The notes below the pieces were generated by a model. The model searched no databases, had not been told where the DNA came from, and worked only from the letters and a program-made list of their open reading frames with translations. Both the position numbers and the translations under genes were made by a program. Of a stretch of DNA of 64,000 nucleotides, positions 1-9,239 are shown piece after piece (position 1 is the stretch's first letter; every line of letters starts with the position of its first letter). Source of the DNA: Streptomyces sp. SAJ15 (GTDB lineage Bacteria > Actinomycetota > Actinomycetes > Streptomycetales > Streptomycetaceae); contig NZ_NISY01000006.1 in the NCBI RefSeq assembly GCF_007595705.1, positions 248,001 through 312,000 on the forward strand. The letters are read 5' to 3'.

Positions 1-453
1 CAGCAGGCCACCGAGAAATTCATGGTGGGCCGCACCCAGGGCATCCGGGGATCGCGGGCGGTGTTCTCGATGGGCGCGGAGGCGGTCAACAAGGACACCA
101 TCGAGGCGGCTGGTCTCACCCCGGTGAATCCGTCGGAATACCAGCTGATTCCGGTGGCTCGCGAAGCGGCGATACGGGACTGGGTTATCGAGTGCGGGCA
201 CACGTACCGTACCGGTTGTGCGTTCTATCAGCTGAGTAAGTCGGAGAAGATCCAGGCGCGGAAGCAGATCGCGGTGCTGGAGAAGAAGACGGATCGGGTG
301 TACACGGGCCCGGAGGCCCGAGCCCTGCTCGGCCTGCCGGACATGGAAGTCCGCGTCAAGCCGGACTACAACGACGACTTCACGATCTTCGTGCAGAGCA
401 CCAGTGTGAACCGAAAGCTGGTGCCGAACACCCGTCTGCTGCTGATGACCTGA
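1..453 (+). CDS. C-terminal part of unidentified protein (5' end outside window)
   Basis: The frame is open from base 1 and ends with TGA at 451-453, leaving about 150 visible residues. An ATG at 22 exists, but the frame continues upstream of it without a stop and there is no ribosome binding site, so I treat the gene as truncated by the window edge. The visible part is soluble and mixed in charge, with two cysteines (in IECGHTYRTGCAF) and a conserved-looking C-terminus (FVQSTSVNRKLVPNTRLLL). No signal peptide or membrane segment is visible. I do not recognise the family. Codon use is normal for the window, so I am confident it is coding but not of its function. Confidence 0.7.
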   Translation, partial: QQATEKFMVGRTQGIRGSRAVFSMGAEAVNKDTIEAAGLTPVNPSEYQLIPVAREAAIRDWVIECGHTYRTGCAFYQLSKSEKIQARKQIAVLEKKTDRVYTGPEARALLGLPDMEVRVKPDYNDDFTIFVQSTSVNRKLVPNTRLLLMT

Positions 454-557
454 CGCCTCGAAGGCTCTGAACGGTCCAACGGTCCGCTGGGGATCTCTCC
501 GACCTCGCAACGCCCGACATCCGGGTAGCGATGGAAGAGGGAAGGGCCACTGCTGGG

Positions 558-588
558 GGACGCCCTCATGACCAGAAAGAGGGCGTCC
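558..588. terminator. Hairpin, probable bidirectional terminator
   Basis: A perfect 10-bp stem (GGACGCCCTC at 558-567, its complement at 579-588) with an 11-nt loop lies between the end of the first gene and the end of the convergent beta-propeller gene. There is no U-tract, as is usual for Streptomyces terminators. Confidence 0.55.
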
Positions 589-779
589 TCCGGGTGATGG
601 AGGACCTTGCGATCGCCGTCAGAGGTCTCCTTGGCAACGCCAGAGCTCGCCTGTCAGGAGCGGGGCGAGATGGCTCCACGAGGTGGAGCCGTCCGGGGTG
701 GTCCCGCCGGCGACCATGAACGCGTCTGCGGTGACAGACCGCTTTCGCCACGGCATTGCTCACAGCGCCTTCTGCGTGA

Positions 780-2892
780 TCACGGACAGACCCGTTGGGC
801 CGGCACGCGCACCGGAAGGCCGGCTTTCTCGTCTACGGTGAAATGCCGGTCGCCGATCACACCGCACAGCTCGCGCCGCCACTGGTCGGGGTCGAGCCGC
901 AGGGGGCCGCCGGTGTTGTCCGAGCTCTGTTAGATCACGGTTCTGCCGTCCGGGGCCATGTCCCGGAAGACGTACGAGCCGTCCACCAGCAGGCCGCTGG
1001 AGGGGATGCGGCCGAAGTCGTACGAGTCGCTGTAGGCGCGATCACCGACCCGGTAGATCCGCACGGAGCTGTTGGCGGCCACGGCGAAGCGGCCCTCCTT
1101 GTCGAGGAATCCCGCCACGTACGGTTTCTCGGCGCTCTCGGCCATGCTGCGCAACGGCCCCAGCTCCTTGCGCAGAGGGTCGCGCCGCCACAGTTCCACG
1201 ATGCCGCCGCTGCGGAGCACCGCGAAGTAGCGCCCGCTGGGGTCGAACTGCGTGGCGACAGCGTCGGTGGGCACCTTCACGGTTGTCGTCGTGCGCCCCG
1301 TGGTGAGGTCGATGACACGCACCGTGGGATCGCCCCAGACGAGCACGGCCACCTGGTTGTCCGCCGGGTAACGATTGACGTTCGCCTGCCGCGGCGTGCT
1401 CGCGCCGCGGCTCCCGGCGATGATGCCCTTGATGTCGTGGTGAGCGAGTTGTCTGCCCGTCCGCGCGTCCCACTGCTGCACCCGCGTCCCGGAGACGGTC
1501 ACGAGACGTCCGTCCTGGTCGAAGAAGTACTGGAGATCAGCGGGGGTGGGCGGCTTGGGAATGCCGATCCGGGCCGTTCGCCGCAGCGTGGACACCTCCC
1601 GGACGGAGATGGCGTCCTCGGCGTCCCAGTCGGCCAGGAGTTTTCGGCCCGGACCGGACTCGAGGCGGTATCCCTTGGGGGGAGCCAGTACGGCCGCGGG
1701 CGTCTCACCTCGGCGATCAGCAGGGTCGTCGCCGTCCCGGGGCATGGCGGAGTGAAGCTGCAGGCTCGCGCCGTCGTCCACGACGCTGACGGTCTTGCCG
1801 CCGTCCGCGGTGAGTTTCTGTTCGCTCACCTTGAGGACATTGGGCTCGGCCGACAGTTCGACGTAGTTGATCAGCGAGTCGCCGTGTCCGACGAGGAGGA
1901 GTTTTCCGCGGGACGACACGAGGTCCCACGCCGTCGCCGTGACCCCGTCGAGCTGGGTGGCCTTGCTGATCACCTTTCCCTGGGAGAGGTCCACCAGCGA
2001 CAGGTCGTTCCCGTCCTTCGTGACGAATGCGACGCCCGGTCATATCGACGCCTGGGCCCTGGGTGGCGCAGGAGGTGTAGTCGCCCGCGTGGTAGGGGCG
2101 TCCCCGCTGGGCGCCGTCGGAGATCCGCCGCAGGCTGAAGAACGCCCCAGAGTCGCCGCCCCGGCAGACGACGACCGTCGACCGGTCGCCGGAGACGAGG
2201 ACGCCGTCGACATCGCGCACGACGGTCCGGCTCCTCCCGGTGGCCATGTCGACGGCGACCAGACCCGAGGAGTGCTTTCGCCCGAGGCGGGACTCCTCCG
2301 CCAGCAGGCTCCGGTTGTCGGGGCCGAACCACAGCCTGCCGCCGATGTCCGCGGGCGCGCGCACCCGTCCGCCGACGGTGTCGCGGTCCAGGTCCCACCA
2401 CATCAGGTCCTTCCCCGACCGGACGACGACAAGCCGTCCGTCCGCGGACATCGCGAACCCGTTCCTCTTCTCGAAGGGGTACTGGAGCAGGCCCGTCACC
2501 CTGGGAAGTTCGTGCACCCGGCCGATGATCCGGTCCGCGTCCGGGCGCACCTCGAACCAACCGGCTCTCCCACCCTCACAGACGAAGGCGACCCGGCCGC
2601 CGTCGGCCGACACCATGGCGTAGACGACCTGCTTGACGGAGAACTGCTCAGTGCGCACCGTGCCGTCGAGAGCATGCACGAACAGCATTGCGCGGCCCAC
2701 CCTCGACCTGGCGAAGACCACATTGCCGTCCCGACTCGTCTGAAACTGCTCGATCGTCCCCAACAGGCCGGAGACCTGTCCGGGCCTGGCGACCTGGACC
2801 AGGCCGTCCTCCTTCTGCTCGACCTGGACCTTCACCATCTCTGGGCTTCCACCGCCCGCCGTGCTGACCGGTAACTCCACGAGATAGGTCAC
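780..2892 (-). pseudogene. Disrupted WD40-like beta-propeller protein (frameshift plus internal stop)
   Basis: Read from GTG at 2892, the protein has repeated blade-like units (SADGGRVAFV, SADGRLVVV, DPSGRYFAVL, DKEGRFAVAA) typical of cytoplasmic WD40-like propellers, often the C-terminal half of Streptomyces STAND proteins. The frame breaks at about 2035-2037: removing one C from that run restores a continuous reading (DMTG then VAFVTKDGND). A TAA at 930-932 then interrupts the protein, but the same frame continues for 49 residues with LDPDQWRRELCGVIGDRHF and ends at 780-782; that tail matches the usual C-terminus of WD40/STAND proteins in this genus. The stop may come from TAC by one substitution. 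The intact ancestor would be about 703 residues. No NTPase domain is found upstream, so it was either propeller-only or had already lost its N-terminus. Sequence error can explain the frameshift but less easily the stop. Confidence 0.75.
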
Positions 2893-3188
2893 CCTTCCCC
2901 CTCACCCGCACCGGCTCCTCCCGCCTACTGGAAGCCCGGACACGCCATCGTGCCCCAACTCGCCATCGTCTGAAGGTAGTTGTGGATTCACGGTTGTGGA
3001 GAGACCCGCGCAGTCGAGCCTCCGTCTCGGAATATCCGGTCGTGGAAGTGGGCGTGATCCTGATAGGACACGGCCATGGGTGCTGAAGCGCCGACACCGA
3101 TGGATCGTCTGTTGGCGGAGCGAGCCATCAGGCACTGTGATGCAGCGTGTGGCCTTCGGCGGACGGCTACTTGACTGGAGGTCCTGAC

Positions 3189-3575
3189 ATGGCCAGTAAG
3201 TTCACCGAGCTTGCGATCGACTGTGCCGATCCCCACGGTCTCGCCCGGTTCTGGTGCTCGGTCCTCGACTATGAGGTGCAAGACGAAGGCGACGGAATCG
3301 TCACCATTGGCTCCCCCGAGGTGCCTGAAGGCGACAAGCGCCTTGGCCCGGTGCCGCCGACGTTGACCTTCGCGCACGTGCCCGAGGGCAAGACCGTCAA
3401 GAACAGGCTTCACCTCGACGTCAACCCGACCGACAGGGAGCAGGACGAAGAGGTCCGTCGCCTACTCGAGCTGGGTGCTCGATACGTCGACGTCGGCCAA
3501 GGCGATGAGAGCTGGGTCGTACTCGCCGACCCGGAGGGGAACGAGTTCTGTGTCCTCGCGGGCCGCCGCCCCTGA
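3189..3575 (+). CDS. VOC (glyoxalase-like) family protein
   Basis: A 128-residue single-domain protein with the beta-alpha-beta-beta-beta pattern of the vicinal oxygen chelate superfamily. It begins with FTELAIDCADPHGLARFW, the usual opening of actinobacterial VOC proteins, has a central HLDVNPTDRE segment and ends with the typical VVLADPEGNEFCVLAG. The ATG at 3189 is chosen because GGAGG lies 8 bases upstream; the in-frame ATG at 3147 lacks a site. Such proteins bind metal and small hydrophobic ligands or act in resistance or ring cleavage; the substrate here cannot be read. The first bases of a decayed multicopper oxidase follow directly. Confidence 0.9.
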   Translation: MASKFTELAIDCADPHGLARFWCSVLDYEVQDEGDGIVTIGSPEVPEGDKRLGPVPPTLTFAHVPEGKTVKNRLHLDVNPTDREQDEEVRRLLELGARYVDVGQGDESWVVLADPEGNEFCVLAGRRP

Positions 3576-3589
3576 TCGGAGGCCGCGCC

Positions 3590-4512
3590 CCGCGCCGGAC
3601 CTGCTTCCGGTCGCCCCCCACGCTGGACGAGGTCGGCCGCACCCAGGCGAGACGGCACCCGCTGCCCCGGCCGATGACGGCCGTCCCGGATCCTTCCGTC
3701 TACCCCGGCGCCGACTACTACGAGATCACGATGCGGCAGGGCTCATGGCGCTTTCACCGGGATCTCGGGCCGGCAACCGTGTGGGGTTACTGGGCTGCGA
3801 ACCCGCACGAGCCTCACGAGGCCATCGGCATGGGCTACCTCGGGCCCACCATCAGCGTGACCAAGGACCATCCGACGGTCGTCAAGTACCGCAACGAGTT
3901 GCCGACCACCCACCTGTTCCAGTTCGTGATCGACGCCATCCGCGACGGGGACCCGCAGCTCACCCCGATCGCTCCGCCTCCCTACAAGAGCCAACCGCCT
4001 TTCCCCCGAATATCAACGTGTGGAACGTCGTGCACCAGCACGGCGGTTTCACGGCACCACAGTCCGACGGAATGCCGCTGCAGTCGTTCAGCCCCGACGG
4101 CTTCCATGCCGGGGGCTACTCCACCCTGGACCCGAGCCGGGTCGAATCCAACGAGGCGATCTGCGGCTACACCAACCACGAGCGTGCGTCCATGCTCTGG
4201 TATCACGATCACGGCATGGGGATGACCAGCCTCAACGTCTATGCGGGCCTTGCCGGTCTCTACCTCGTTCGCGGCCCCGCCGACGAGCGGCTCGGTCTGC
4301 GCGAGGCCAATTCGAGGTGCCCCTCATCCTGCAGGACCGGACCCTCCACCGGGACGGCTCGCTCGCCTACACCATGACCCAGAGGGAAGGCGAGGACACC
4401 CCGGTCGTCAACGGGAAGGCGTACCTCTTCCTGGCCGTCGAGCCTGATGCGCCCGTGGACGATCGTCCACCCCGGCGGCCACGGCGGTGGCGGCCACGGC
4501 CACGGCCACTGA
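3590..4512 (+). pseudogene. Multicopper oxidase scar (N-terminal third joined to C-terminal tail)
   Basis: The pieces read as a CotA/bilirubin-oxidase-like multicopper oxidase. Frame 2 gives PTLDEVG and then PGADYYEITMRQGSWRFH. A frame change in the C-run 4003-4007 leads into NINVWNVVHQHGGFTAP and LWYHDHGMGMTSLNVYAGL, which hold the first two copper-binding HxH motifs (HQH and HDH). A second change near 4305-4312 leads into QFEVPLILQDRTLHRDG and VNGKAYLFLAVEP. At about 4445 the sequence jumps to MRPWTIVHPGGHGGGG, ending at TGA 4510-4512. This matches the extreme C-terminus of the family, where an MMRP segment follows the last copper ligands. About 300 central residues, including the type 1 copper site, are therefore missing. 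Another frame change near 3615 (LLPVAP to TLDEVG) suggests further decay. Non-functional. Confidence 0.8.
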
Positions 4513-4581
4513 CGGGGTGGGTCGCCCCCCCCGGCACCGTCTACTGGCTGGATTGGTGGCGACGACGCGGGCGCCGAGTCG

Positions 4582-6702
4582 TCAGGCGGGCTGGACGGTG
4601 ATGGTGCAGAGGCGCTTGGTGGCCCGGGTCAGGGCTACGTACAAGTCCCTGTCTCCACCGGGGCGGGCCGTGATGATCTCCTCGGGGTTCATGACGACGA
4701 CCCCGTCGAATTCCAGGCCGCGTGCTTCGGACGCCGGCACGATGCGTGCGTGGTGGGCGATGCCCTGGGCCGTCAGCTCGTTCACCCTGGTGTCCGCGCA
4801 GATCACTCCCAGAAGCTCGCCCGGGTGCGCTGTGCTCTGGGTGCGGAGTTCCCGAACGACGGCGGCGACCAACCCGTCCGGAGGTGCGGTCACGATGCGA
4901 GGGCTCTCACCGCTTCGCAGCGACCGTGTCGGCTTCTGGTCTGGAGCGATCCGCGTGAGCAGGTCCCGGACGCTCTCCAGGATCTCCTGCGTGGTGCGGT
5001 AGCTGACGGTCAGATGGTGCAGTTTGAACCGCGGTCCGACGTGGGGGCTCAGTGCTTCCTTCCAGTCGCGTGCTGTCGCGACCGGGCCTGCCTGGGCGAA
5101 GTCACCCACCAGCGTCATCGCCCTTCCCGGGCAGCGGCGGACGATCATCCGCCACTGCATGGCGGTCAGCTCCTGCGCCTCGTCGACGACGACGTGCCCG
5201 TACGTCCGCTCGGGGGGACCGTCGACCAGGCTCGCCGCCTCGTCCAGCAACGGCACGTCGGCATCGGTCCACGGGTCGTCCGGACCGCGCAGCAGAAGGG
5301 ACCGCTCCTGCGCGGTCAGGCGGGGCAGGTACTCGGCGAGAGCGCCGGCATCCGTCAGGAGCGCCTTCACGAGGTCACCGGGTACCAGCCGCGGCCACAA
5401 CGCCTCGACCGCTCGGTCGACGCCGGCGTCGTCGAGGAGATCGGCTCGGATGGCGTCCAAGTCCAGCTCGTGGACCGGACCCGAGTCGGCCGCACCTTCG
5501 GTACGGCGCTGGGCGACTCCCGTGAACCGGTCGAGGTTGATGCCCGTCATCCTTTCGGCATCGGCGTCGATCTGCTCCAGGAGGTCGCCCATGTCTCGTT
5601 GCATCGCGTCGGTGACGGCGTCGACCAAGAGCTCCTTGAACACCTGGCGCGCGGGGTTGTGCCCCGGTGCGGCCGCCGCGGCGGCGTCGCGTGCCGTGGC
5701 GACTTCCTCGCCGGACAGGTGAACCATTCCCTGTCCGACCCGCACGGTGAAGTCACCGGCGGGGGCTTGGTGGACGCGCAGCAGGCCGGCCAAGGCGTCG
5801 GCGAGGTCGGAGCTGCCCTTGAGACGCGCCGTGTCGAACGGGTCCACCGTGTCCGTGGACACTCCGGCCAGTTCCCGGCAGGTCGCCAGAACGACGTCGT
5901 TCTCTCCGAGCGAGGGAAGGACCTGGGAGATGTAGTCGAGGAACCGGGCGTTCGGGCCCACCACCAGGACACCCTCCTCCGCGGCGCGCGGGAACGCGTA
6001 CAGGACATAGGCCGCCCGGTGCAGGGCGACCACCGTCTTGCCGGTGCCGGGCCCGCCCTGCACCACGGTCACCCCGCGGTGAGCGGAGCGGACGATCTCG
6101 TCCTGCTCGGCCTGCAGCGTCGCGACGGCCGCGTGCATCCTGCCCGTACGCCGCGCCGACAGAGCCTCGGTCAACGGGCCGTCCCCCACGACGTCCTCGT
6201 CGGTCGGGGCGGTCCCGTCGAGCAGTTCGTCGCTCACCGAGATGACCGAGCGCTCCTCGAGGCGCAGGTGCCGGCGCCGCCGCAGGTCCATCGGGTGGAC
6301 CGGTGTCGCCTCGTAGAAGGGCCGCGCCGCGTTCGCGCGCCAGTCCACGAGCAGAGGCAGGTCATCCTCCTCCGTATGCAGTCCAATCCGCCCGATGCGC
6401 AGGGCCGTGCCATCCGTCCAGTCGATGCGCCCGAAGACCAGCCCCTTTTCGGCGCCCTCCAGCCGGCCGATTTCCTTGGCCAGACGCTCGGCGGCGATTT
6501 CTCTCTCGTATGCCTCACCGGCGCTTTCCGCCGGGGCCTTCAGCACACTCGCTCGGTGTACTCGCGCCTCGGAAAGCCGTTCGGTGAGCAACTCATACAG
6601 GGAGGACACATAATCCTGCTCCGATGCAACCGCACGCACAGCGGGATCATTCATTTTCGACAACAGGGGGCTCCTTGGCTCCTTCGATTCGAGCGAAACC
6701 AT
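4582..6702 (-). CDS. helR: HelR-like superfamily 1 helicase/RNA polymerase recycling ATPase
   Basis: A 706-residue protein of the HelD/HelR branch of UvrD-like helicases. An N-terminal coiled region (about residues 25-90) precedes the ATPase core. Walker A is GGPGTGKT (216-223), motif II is VVVDEAQE, motif III is LVGDFAQAG, motif IV is VSYRTTQEIL, and the C-terminal motif VI region is YVALTRATKRL. Known HelR proteins displace rifamycins from RNA polymerase and recycle stalled enzyme, giving rifamycin tolerance. The start ATG at 6702 has an AGGGA site; an ATG at residue 17 has none. Upstream, 6723-6738 is a perfect inverted repeat that does not resemble the rifamycin-associated element as I recall it, so control may differ from the studied loci. 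HelD is the alternative, but the length and single-copy stand-alone context favour HelR. Confidence 0.8.
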   Translation of the reverse strand: MVSLESKEPRSPLLSKMNDPAVRAVASEQDYVSSLYELLTERLSEARVHRASVLKAPAESAGEAYEREIAAERLAKEIGRLEGAEKGLVFGRIDWTDGTALRIGRIGLHTEEDDLPLLVDWRANAARPFYEATPVHPMDLRRRRHLRLEERSVISVSDELLDGTAPTDEDVVGDGPLTEALSARRTGRMHAAVATLQAEQDEIVRSAHRGVTVVQGGPGTGKTVVALHRAAYVLYAFPRAAEEGVLVVGPNARFLDYISQVLPSLGENDVVLATCRELAGVSTDTVDPFDTARLKGSSDLADALAGLLRVHQAPAGDFTVRVGQGMVHLSGEEVATARDAAAAAAPGHNPARQVFKELLVDAVTDAMQRDMGDLLEQIDADAERMTGINLDRFTGVAQRRTEGAADSGPVHELDLDAIRADLLDDAGVDRAVEALWPRLVPGDLVKALLTDAGALAEYLPRLTAQERSLLLRGPDDPWTDADVPLLDEAASLVDGPPERTYGHVVVDEAQELTAMQWRMIVRRCPGRAMTLVGDFAQAGPVATARDWKEALSPHVGPRFKLHHLTVSYRTTQEILESVRDLLTRIAPDQKPTRSLRSGESPRIVTAPPDGLVAAVVRELRTQSTAHPGELLGVICADTRVNELTAQGIAHHARIVPASEARGLEFDGVVVMNPEEIITARPGGDRDLYVALTRATKRLCTITVQPA

Positions 6703-6722
6703 ACGGTCAAAGTTCCCTGAAG

Positions 6723-6738
6723 GTAAGTCTTGACTTAC
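6723..6738. promoter_or_regulatory. Candidate operator upstream of the HelR-like gene
   Basis: A perfect inverted repeat GTAAGTC-TT-GACTTAC, flanked by imperfect A/T extension, lies 21 bases upstream of the helicase start codon. It is AT-rich relative to its surroundings. The position suggests a repressor or activator site; no regulator gene is adjacent. Confidence 0.4.
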
Positions 6739-7440
6739 TTGGTGAAGTTATGTCCCTGTGACTGAATCCATGACGGCTGACCGTATGGCACATCACGTAT
6801 TCCGTCGTTCCGTATATCCCTCATTGCGCTCCCGATGCCCGCCTGCCTTATGGGCGAGCCCGCCCTTGGATGCCCGCGATGTTTTGCCGCGCTCGGGAAA
6901 AGGGGAAGGCCCGGCGAGGCGACCGGCGCCATCGAGCTCACGGTCGGGGGATCTGGTCGCTTCGTCTGGCGACCCGACCGAGGAGACGAGCACAGAACGG
7001 GTGCCTGCGCGAGGGCCTCGACGGCCGGACCGGGTTGCGCGCCGAACACGAGAAGCAGATCGACGAGGAAGCCCGTGCGGCCTACTGAGGGAAGATCGGG
7101 CAGGCCGCCAGGCCGGCCGCACCCATCAAGGCTTAGCGGTTGTCTCACGTGACTTGATGTTCGTGCGGCATGACGCCGGTCGTGGGTTGCCGCGTCGTAC
7201 GGCACGCTCGCGGCTGCCTCGGTGAACGCGCGGGCCATGGCCGCGCGGGCCGCAGGAAGGTGCTGGGACCGGGGCGCTCGTCCAGCACTCGGGAGACGGG
7301 CGTCATCCACAGTTCTCGTCGAGGAACGGTTTCGCGGCCGACCGTTCACGCGGCCAGGCCAGCCGTTCCGGCGAGTATGCGGTCACCAGGCGCTGAGCTG
7401 CCGTCCATTCCCAGGTCGTCGCCGGACGGGACTTGAGGCT
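6739..7440. other. Long stretch without a convincing gene
   Basis: No reading frame here has both good codon bias and a recognisable product. A short plus-strand piece (about 7035-7136) reads LRAEHEKQIDEEARAAY, a TGA, then GKIGQAARPAAPIKA and a stop; it looks like the eroded C-terminus of some coding sequence with TGG changed to TGA, but I cannot name it. Confidence 0.4.
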
Positions 7441-8244
7441 CTAGGCGATGCCACCGTTGCTCATCAGCAGCTGACCGTTGATCCACTCACCTTTACGGGA
7501 GCACAGGAAGTCCACGAGGTGGGCGGTGTCCTGCGGCGTGCCCAGACGGCCGAGCGGGGTGCTGCGGACGCAGTGCTCGCGGATTTCCTCGGACATCCAT
7601 CCGGTGTCGACCGGCCCGGGATTGATCACGTTGGCGGTCACGCCGAGGTGGGCGAGTTCGCGAGCGGCGGCCAGGGTGATGCGGTCCAGAGCTCCCTTGC
7701 TCGCGCCGTAGGGCAGGTTGCCGACGGTGTGGTCGCTGGTGAGGCTGATGATCCGGCCGGTTCCGGGGGTTGCGGCGAAGCGGTGTCCGAACTCGCGGAT
7801 GAGCAGCCAGGTGGCGCGCGCGTTGACGGCGAAGTGCCGGTCGAAACTCTCCACGGTGGTGTCGAGCAGACCGGAGTCGACCGACTCGCAGTGGCACATC
7901 ACCAGCGCGGTGACATCGCCCAGTCGTCGTTCGACCTCGTCGAAGACGTGTGCCGGGGTCTCCGGGTCGGCGAGATCCGCCTCGACCGCCGCGGTGGACG
8001 CACCGTGTGCGGCCAGGGCCTGGCTGATCGCTTCGGTCGCGCCGGGCTCTCTGCCCCAGGTCATACGGTCGTCGTAGGGGGTCCAGTAGGTGAAGGCGAC
8101 ATCCCAACCCGACGCGGCCAGCCGGCGAGCGATGCCGGCGCCGATACCGACGGTGCGGCCCACACCGGTGACCAGAGCTATCGGGCGGGCTGTGGGAGGA
8201 ACGCGGCCGGGGCCGGTCTGGTCTTGATCGCTACTCGACGTCAC
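7441..8244 (-). CDS. SDR family oxidoreductase
   Basis: A 267-residue short-chain dehydrogenase/reductase. The nucleotide-binding segment is ALVTGVGRTVGIGAGIARRLA, a variant of the classical TGxxxGxG with an extra turn as in enoyl reductase-like SDRs. The catalytic Ser is in ISLTSDHTVG and the YxxxK motif is YGASK, followed by the usual NVINPGPVDTGWM and the C-terminal WINGQLLMSNGG. It should reduce or oxidise a carbonyl/alcohol with NAD(P)H in the cytoplasm; the substrate is unknown. The GTG start at 8244 has only a weak GGA site. It is divergent from the RibD-like gene at 8403, with 158 bases between. Confidence 0.9.
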   Translation of the reverse strand: MTSSSDQDQTGPGRVPPTARPIALVTGVGRTVGIGAGIARRLAASGWDVAFTYWTPYDDRMTWGREPGATEAISQALAAHGASTAAVEADLADPETPAHVFDEVERRLGDVTALVMCHCESVDSGLLDTTVESFDRHFAVNARATWLLIREFGHRFAATPGTGRIISLTSDHTVGNLPYGASKGALDRITLAAARELAHLGVTANVINPGPVDTGWMSEEIREHCVRSTPLGRLGTPQDTAHLVDFLCSRKGEWINGQLLMSNGGIA

Positions 8245-8402
8245 GGTCTGGGATCGTCCAGGACCGGCGCTGGAGCGTCAAGTTCGGCCATCAGCGGCCG
8301 ACCGGGAGCTAAGAGACCGGATCCGGCCGATCACGGACGCGGCGATGAGTTTTCCCGGACCGGACAGTCTCATCATCGTTATTGCCAACGCAGGAGGAAC
8401 AC

Positions 8403-9047
8403 GTGGCTCAGCTGCTGAGAGTCCAGAACTTCAACGTCTCAAGTGACGGCATCGGTGCCGGTGAGGACCAGAGTCTTGAGAGTCCGTTCGGCCACGCCGA
8501 GCCCGAGAGGCTGTTCGCCTGGGCCGGCGCCACGGCGAGCTGGCCCATGCGTACCGATCCCGGGGGGAGCCGGGGACTCGATGACTACTTCACGCGAGAC
8601 TACGCGCGTGACATCGGTGCCGAGATCATGGGCCGCAACAAGTTCGGGCCCCAGCGCGGGCCATGGCGCGACGATGAGTGGCGCGGCTGGTGGGGCGTCA
8701 AGCCCCCGTTCCGTACCCCGGTCTTCGTCATGACCCACCACAGGCGTCCTTCGTTCACACTCTCCGACACCACGTTCCACTTCGTCGACGGCGACCCAGC
8801 CACGGTCCTTGAGCAGGCGCGGGAGGCGGCGCAGGGCAAGGACGTCCGACTCGGCGGTGGGGTGACCACCATCCGGCAGTTCCTCGACGCGGACCTCGTC
8901 GACACCATGCATGTGGCGGTCTCGCCGCTGAAGCTCGGGTCCGGGCTACGACTCTGGGAGTCCCCCGATGAGCTGCTCGACCGGTTCCACCTGGAGGTCG
9001 TCCCCAGCCCGAGCGGCGTGACGCACCATCTGTTCTGGCGAAAGTAA
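8403..9047 (+). CDS. Dihydrofolate reductase/RibD C-terminal family protein
   Basis: A 214-residue reductase-fold protein of the RibD C-terminal (DHFR-like) family, which in Streptomyces is common, single-domain and of unknown substrate. It opens with LLRVQNFNVSSDGIGAG, carries the EIMGRNKFGP loop and VFVMTHHRRP strand, and keeps the complete C-terminal NADPH-binding part (DVRLGGGVTTIRQFLDADL, then SPLKLGSGLRLW). The GTG at 8403 is chosen because AGGAGG at 8392-8397 is ideally placed. It ends just before a strong terminator at 9057-9096. Two relatives are in the window, at 38561 (truncated) and 41206. Confidence 0.9.
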   Translation: MAQLLRVQNFNVSSDGIGAGEDQSLESPFGHAEPERLFAWAGATASWPMRTDPGGSRGLDDYFTRDYARDIGAEIMGRNKFGPQRGPWRDDEWRGWWGVKPPFRTPVFVMTHHRRPSFTLSDTTFHFVDGDPATVLEQAREAAQGKDVRLGGGVTTIRQFLDADLVDTMHVAVSPLKLGSGLRLWESPDELLDRFHLEVVPSPSGVTHHLFWRK

Positions 9048-9056
9048 CCGGACCTC

Positions 9057-9096
9057 AAGGAGCCCCGGCAGGCGGAACAGCCAGCCGGGGCTCCTT
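9057..9096. terminator. Strong hairpin terminator
   Basis: A perfect 13-bp stem, AAGGAGCCCCGGC (9057-9069) against its complement (9084-9096), with a 14-nt loop, lies between two convergent genes and can serve both. Confidence 0.85.
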
Positions 9097-9239
9097 GTGG
9101 CGGGTTGTCGAGTCACGCCTCGGGCGGTCTCGACCTTGGTGGATTTCTCAGCTCGTGCCCGGGTGGAGGCTGTGCCCGAGTGGCGGCGAGCCGGTAGGCC
9201 CCTTCTGTGGAACCAGGGGAACCAGGGGAACCAGAAGAA

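Noticed and set aside
795..2138. Long plus-strand open frames of 447 and 335 residues opposite the beta-propeller gene
   Set aside because: They are antisense shadows caused by GC-rich codon bias; the minus strand carries the recognisable blades and family tail.
4750..6720. A 656-residue plus-strand open frame opposite the HelR-like helicase
   Set aside because: All helicase motifs are on the minus strand; the plus frame has no recognisable domain and lacks a ribosome site.
6735..7349. A 204-residue minus-strand frame upstream of the helicase
   Set aside because: Composition is not coding-like, there is no ribosome site, and it would run through the helR promoter palindrome.
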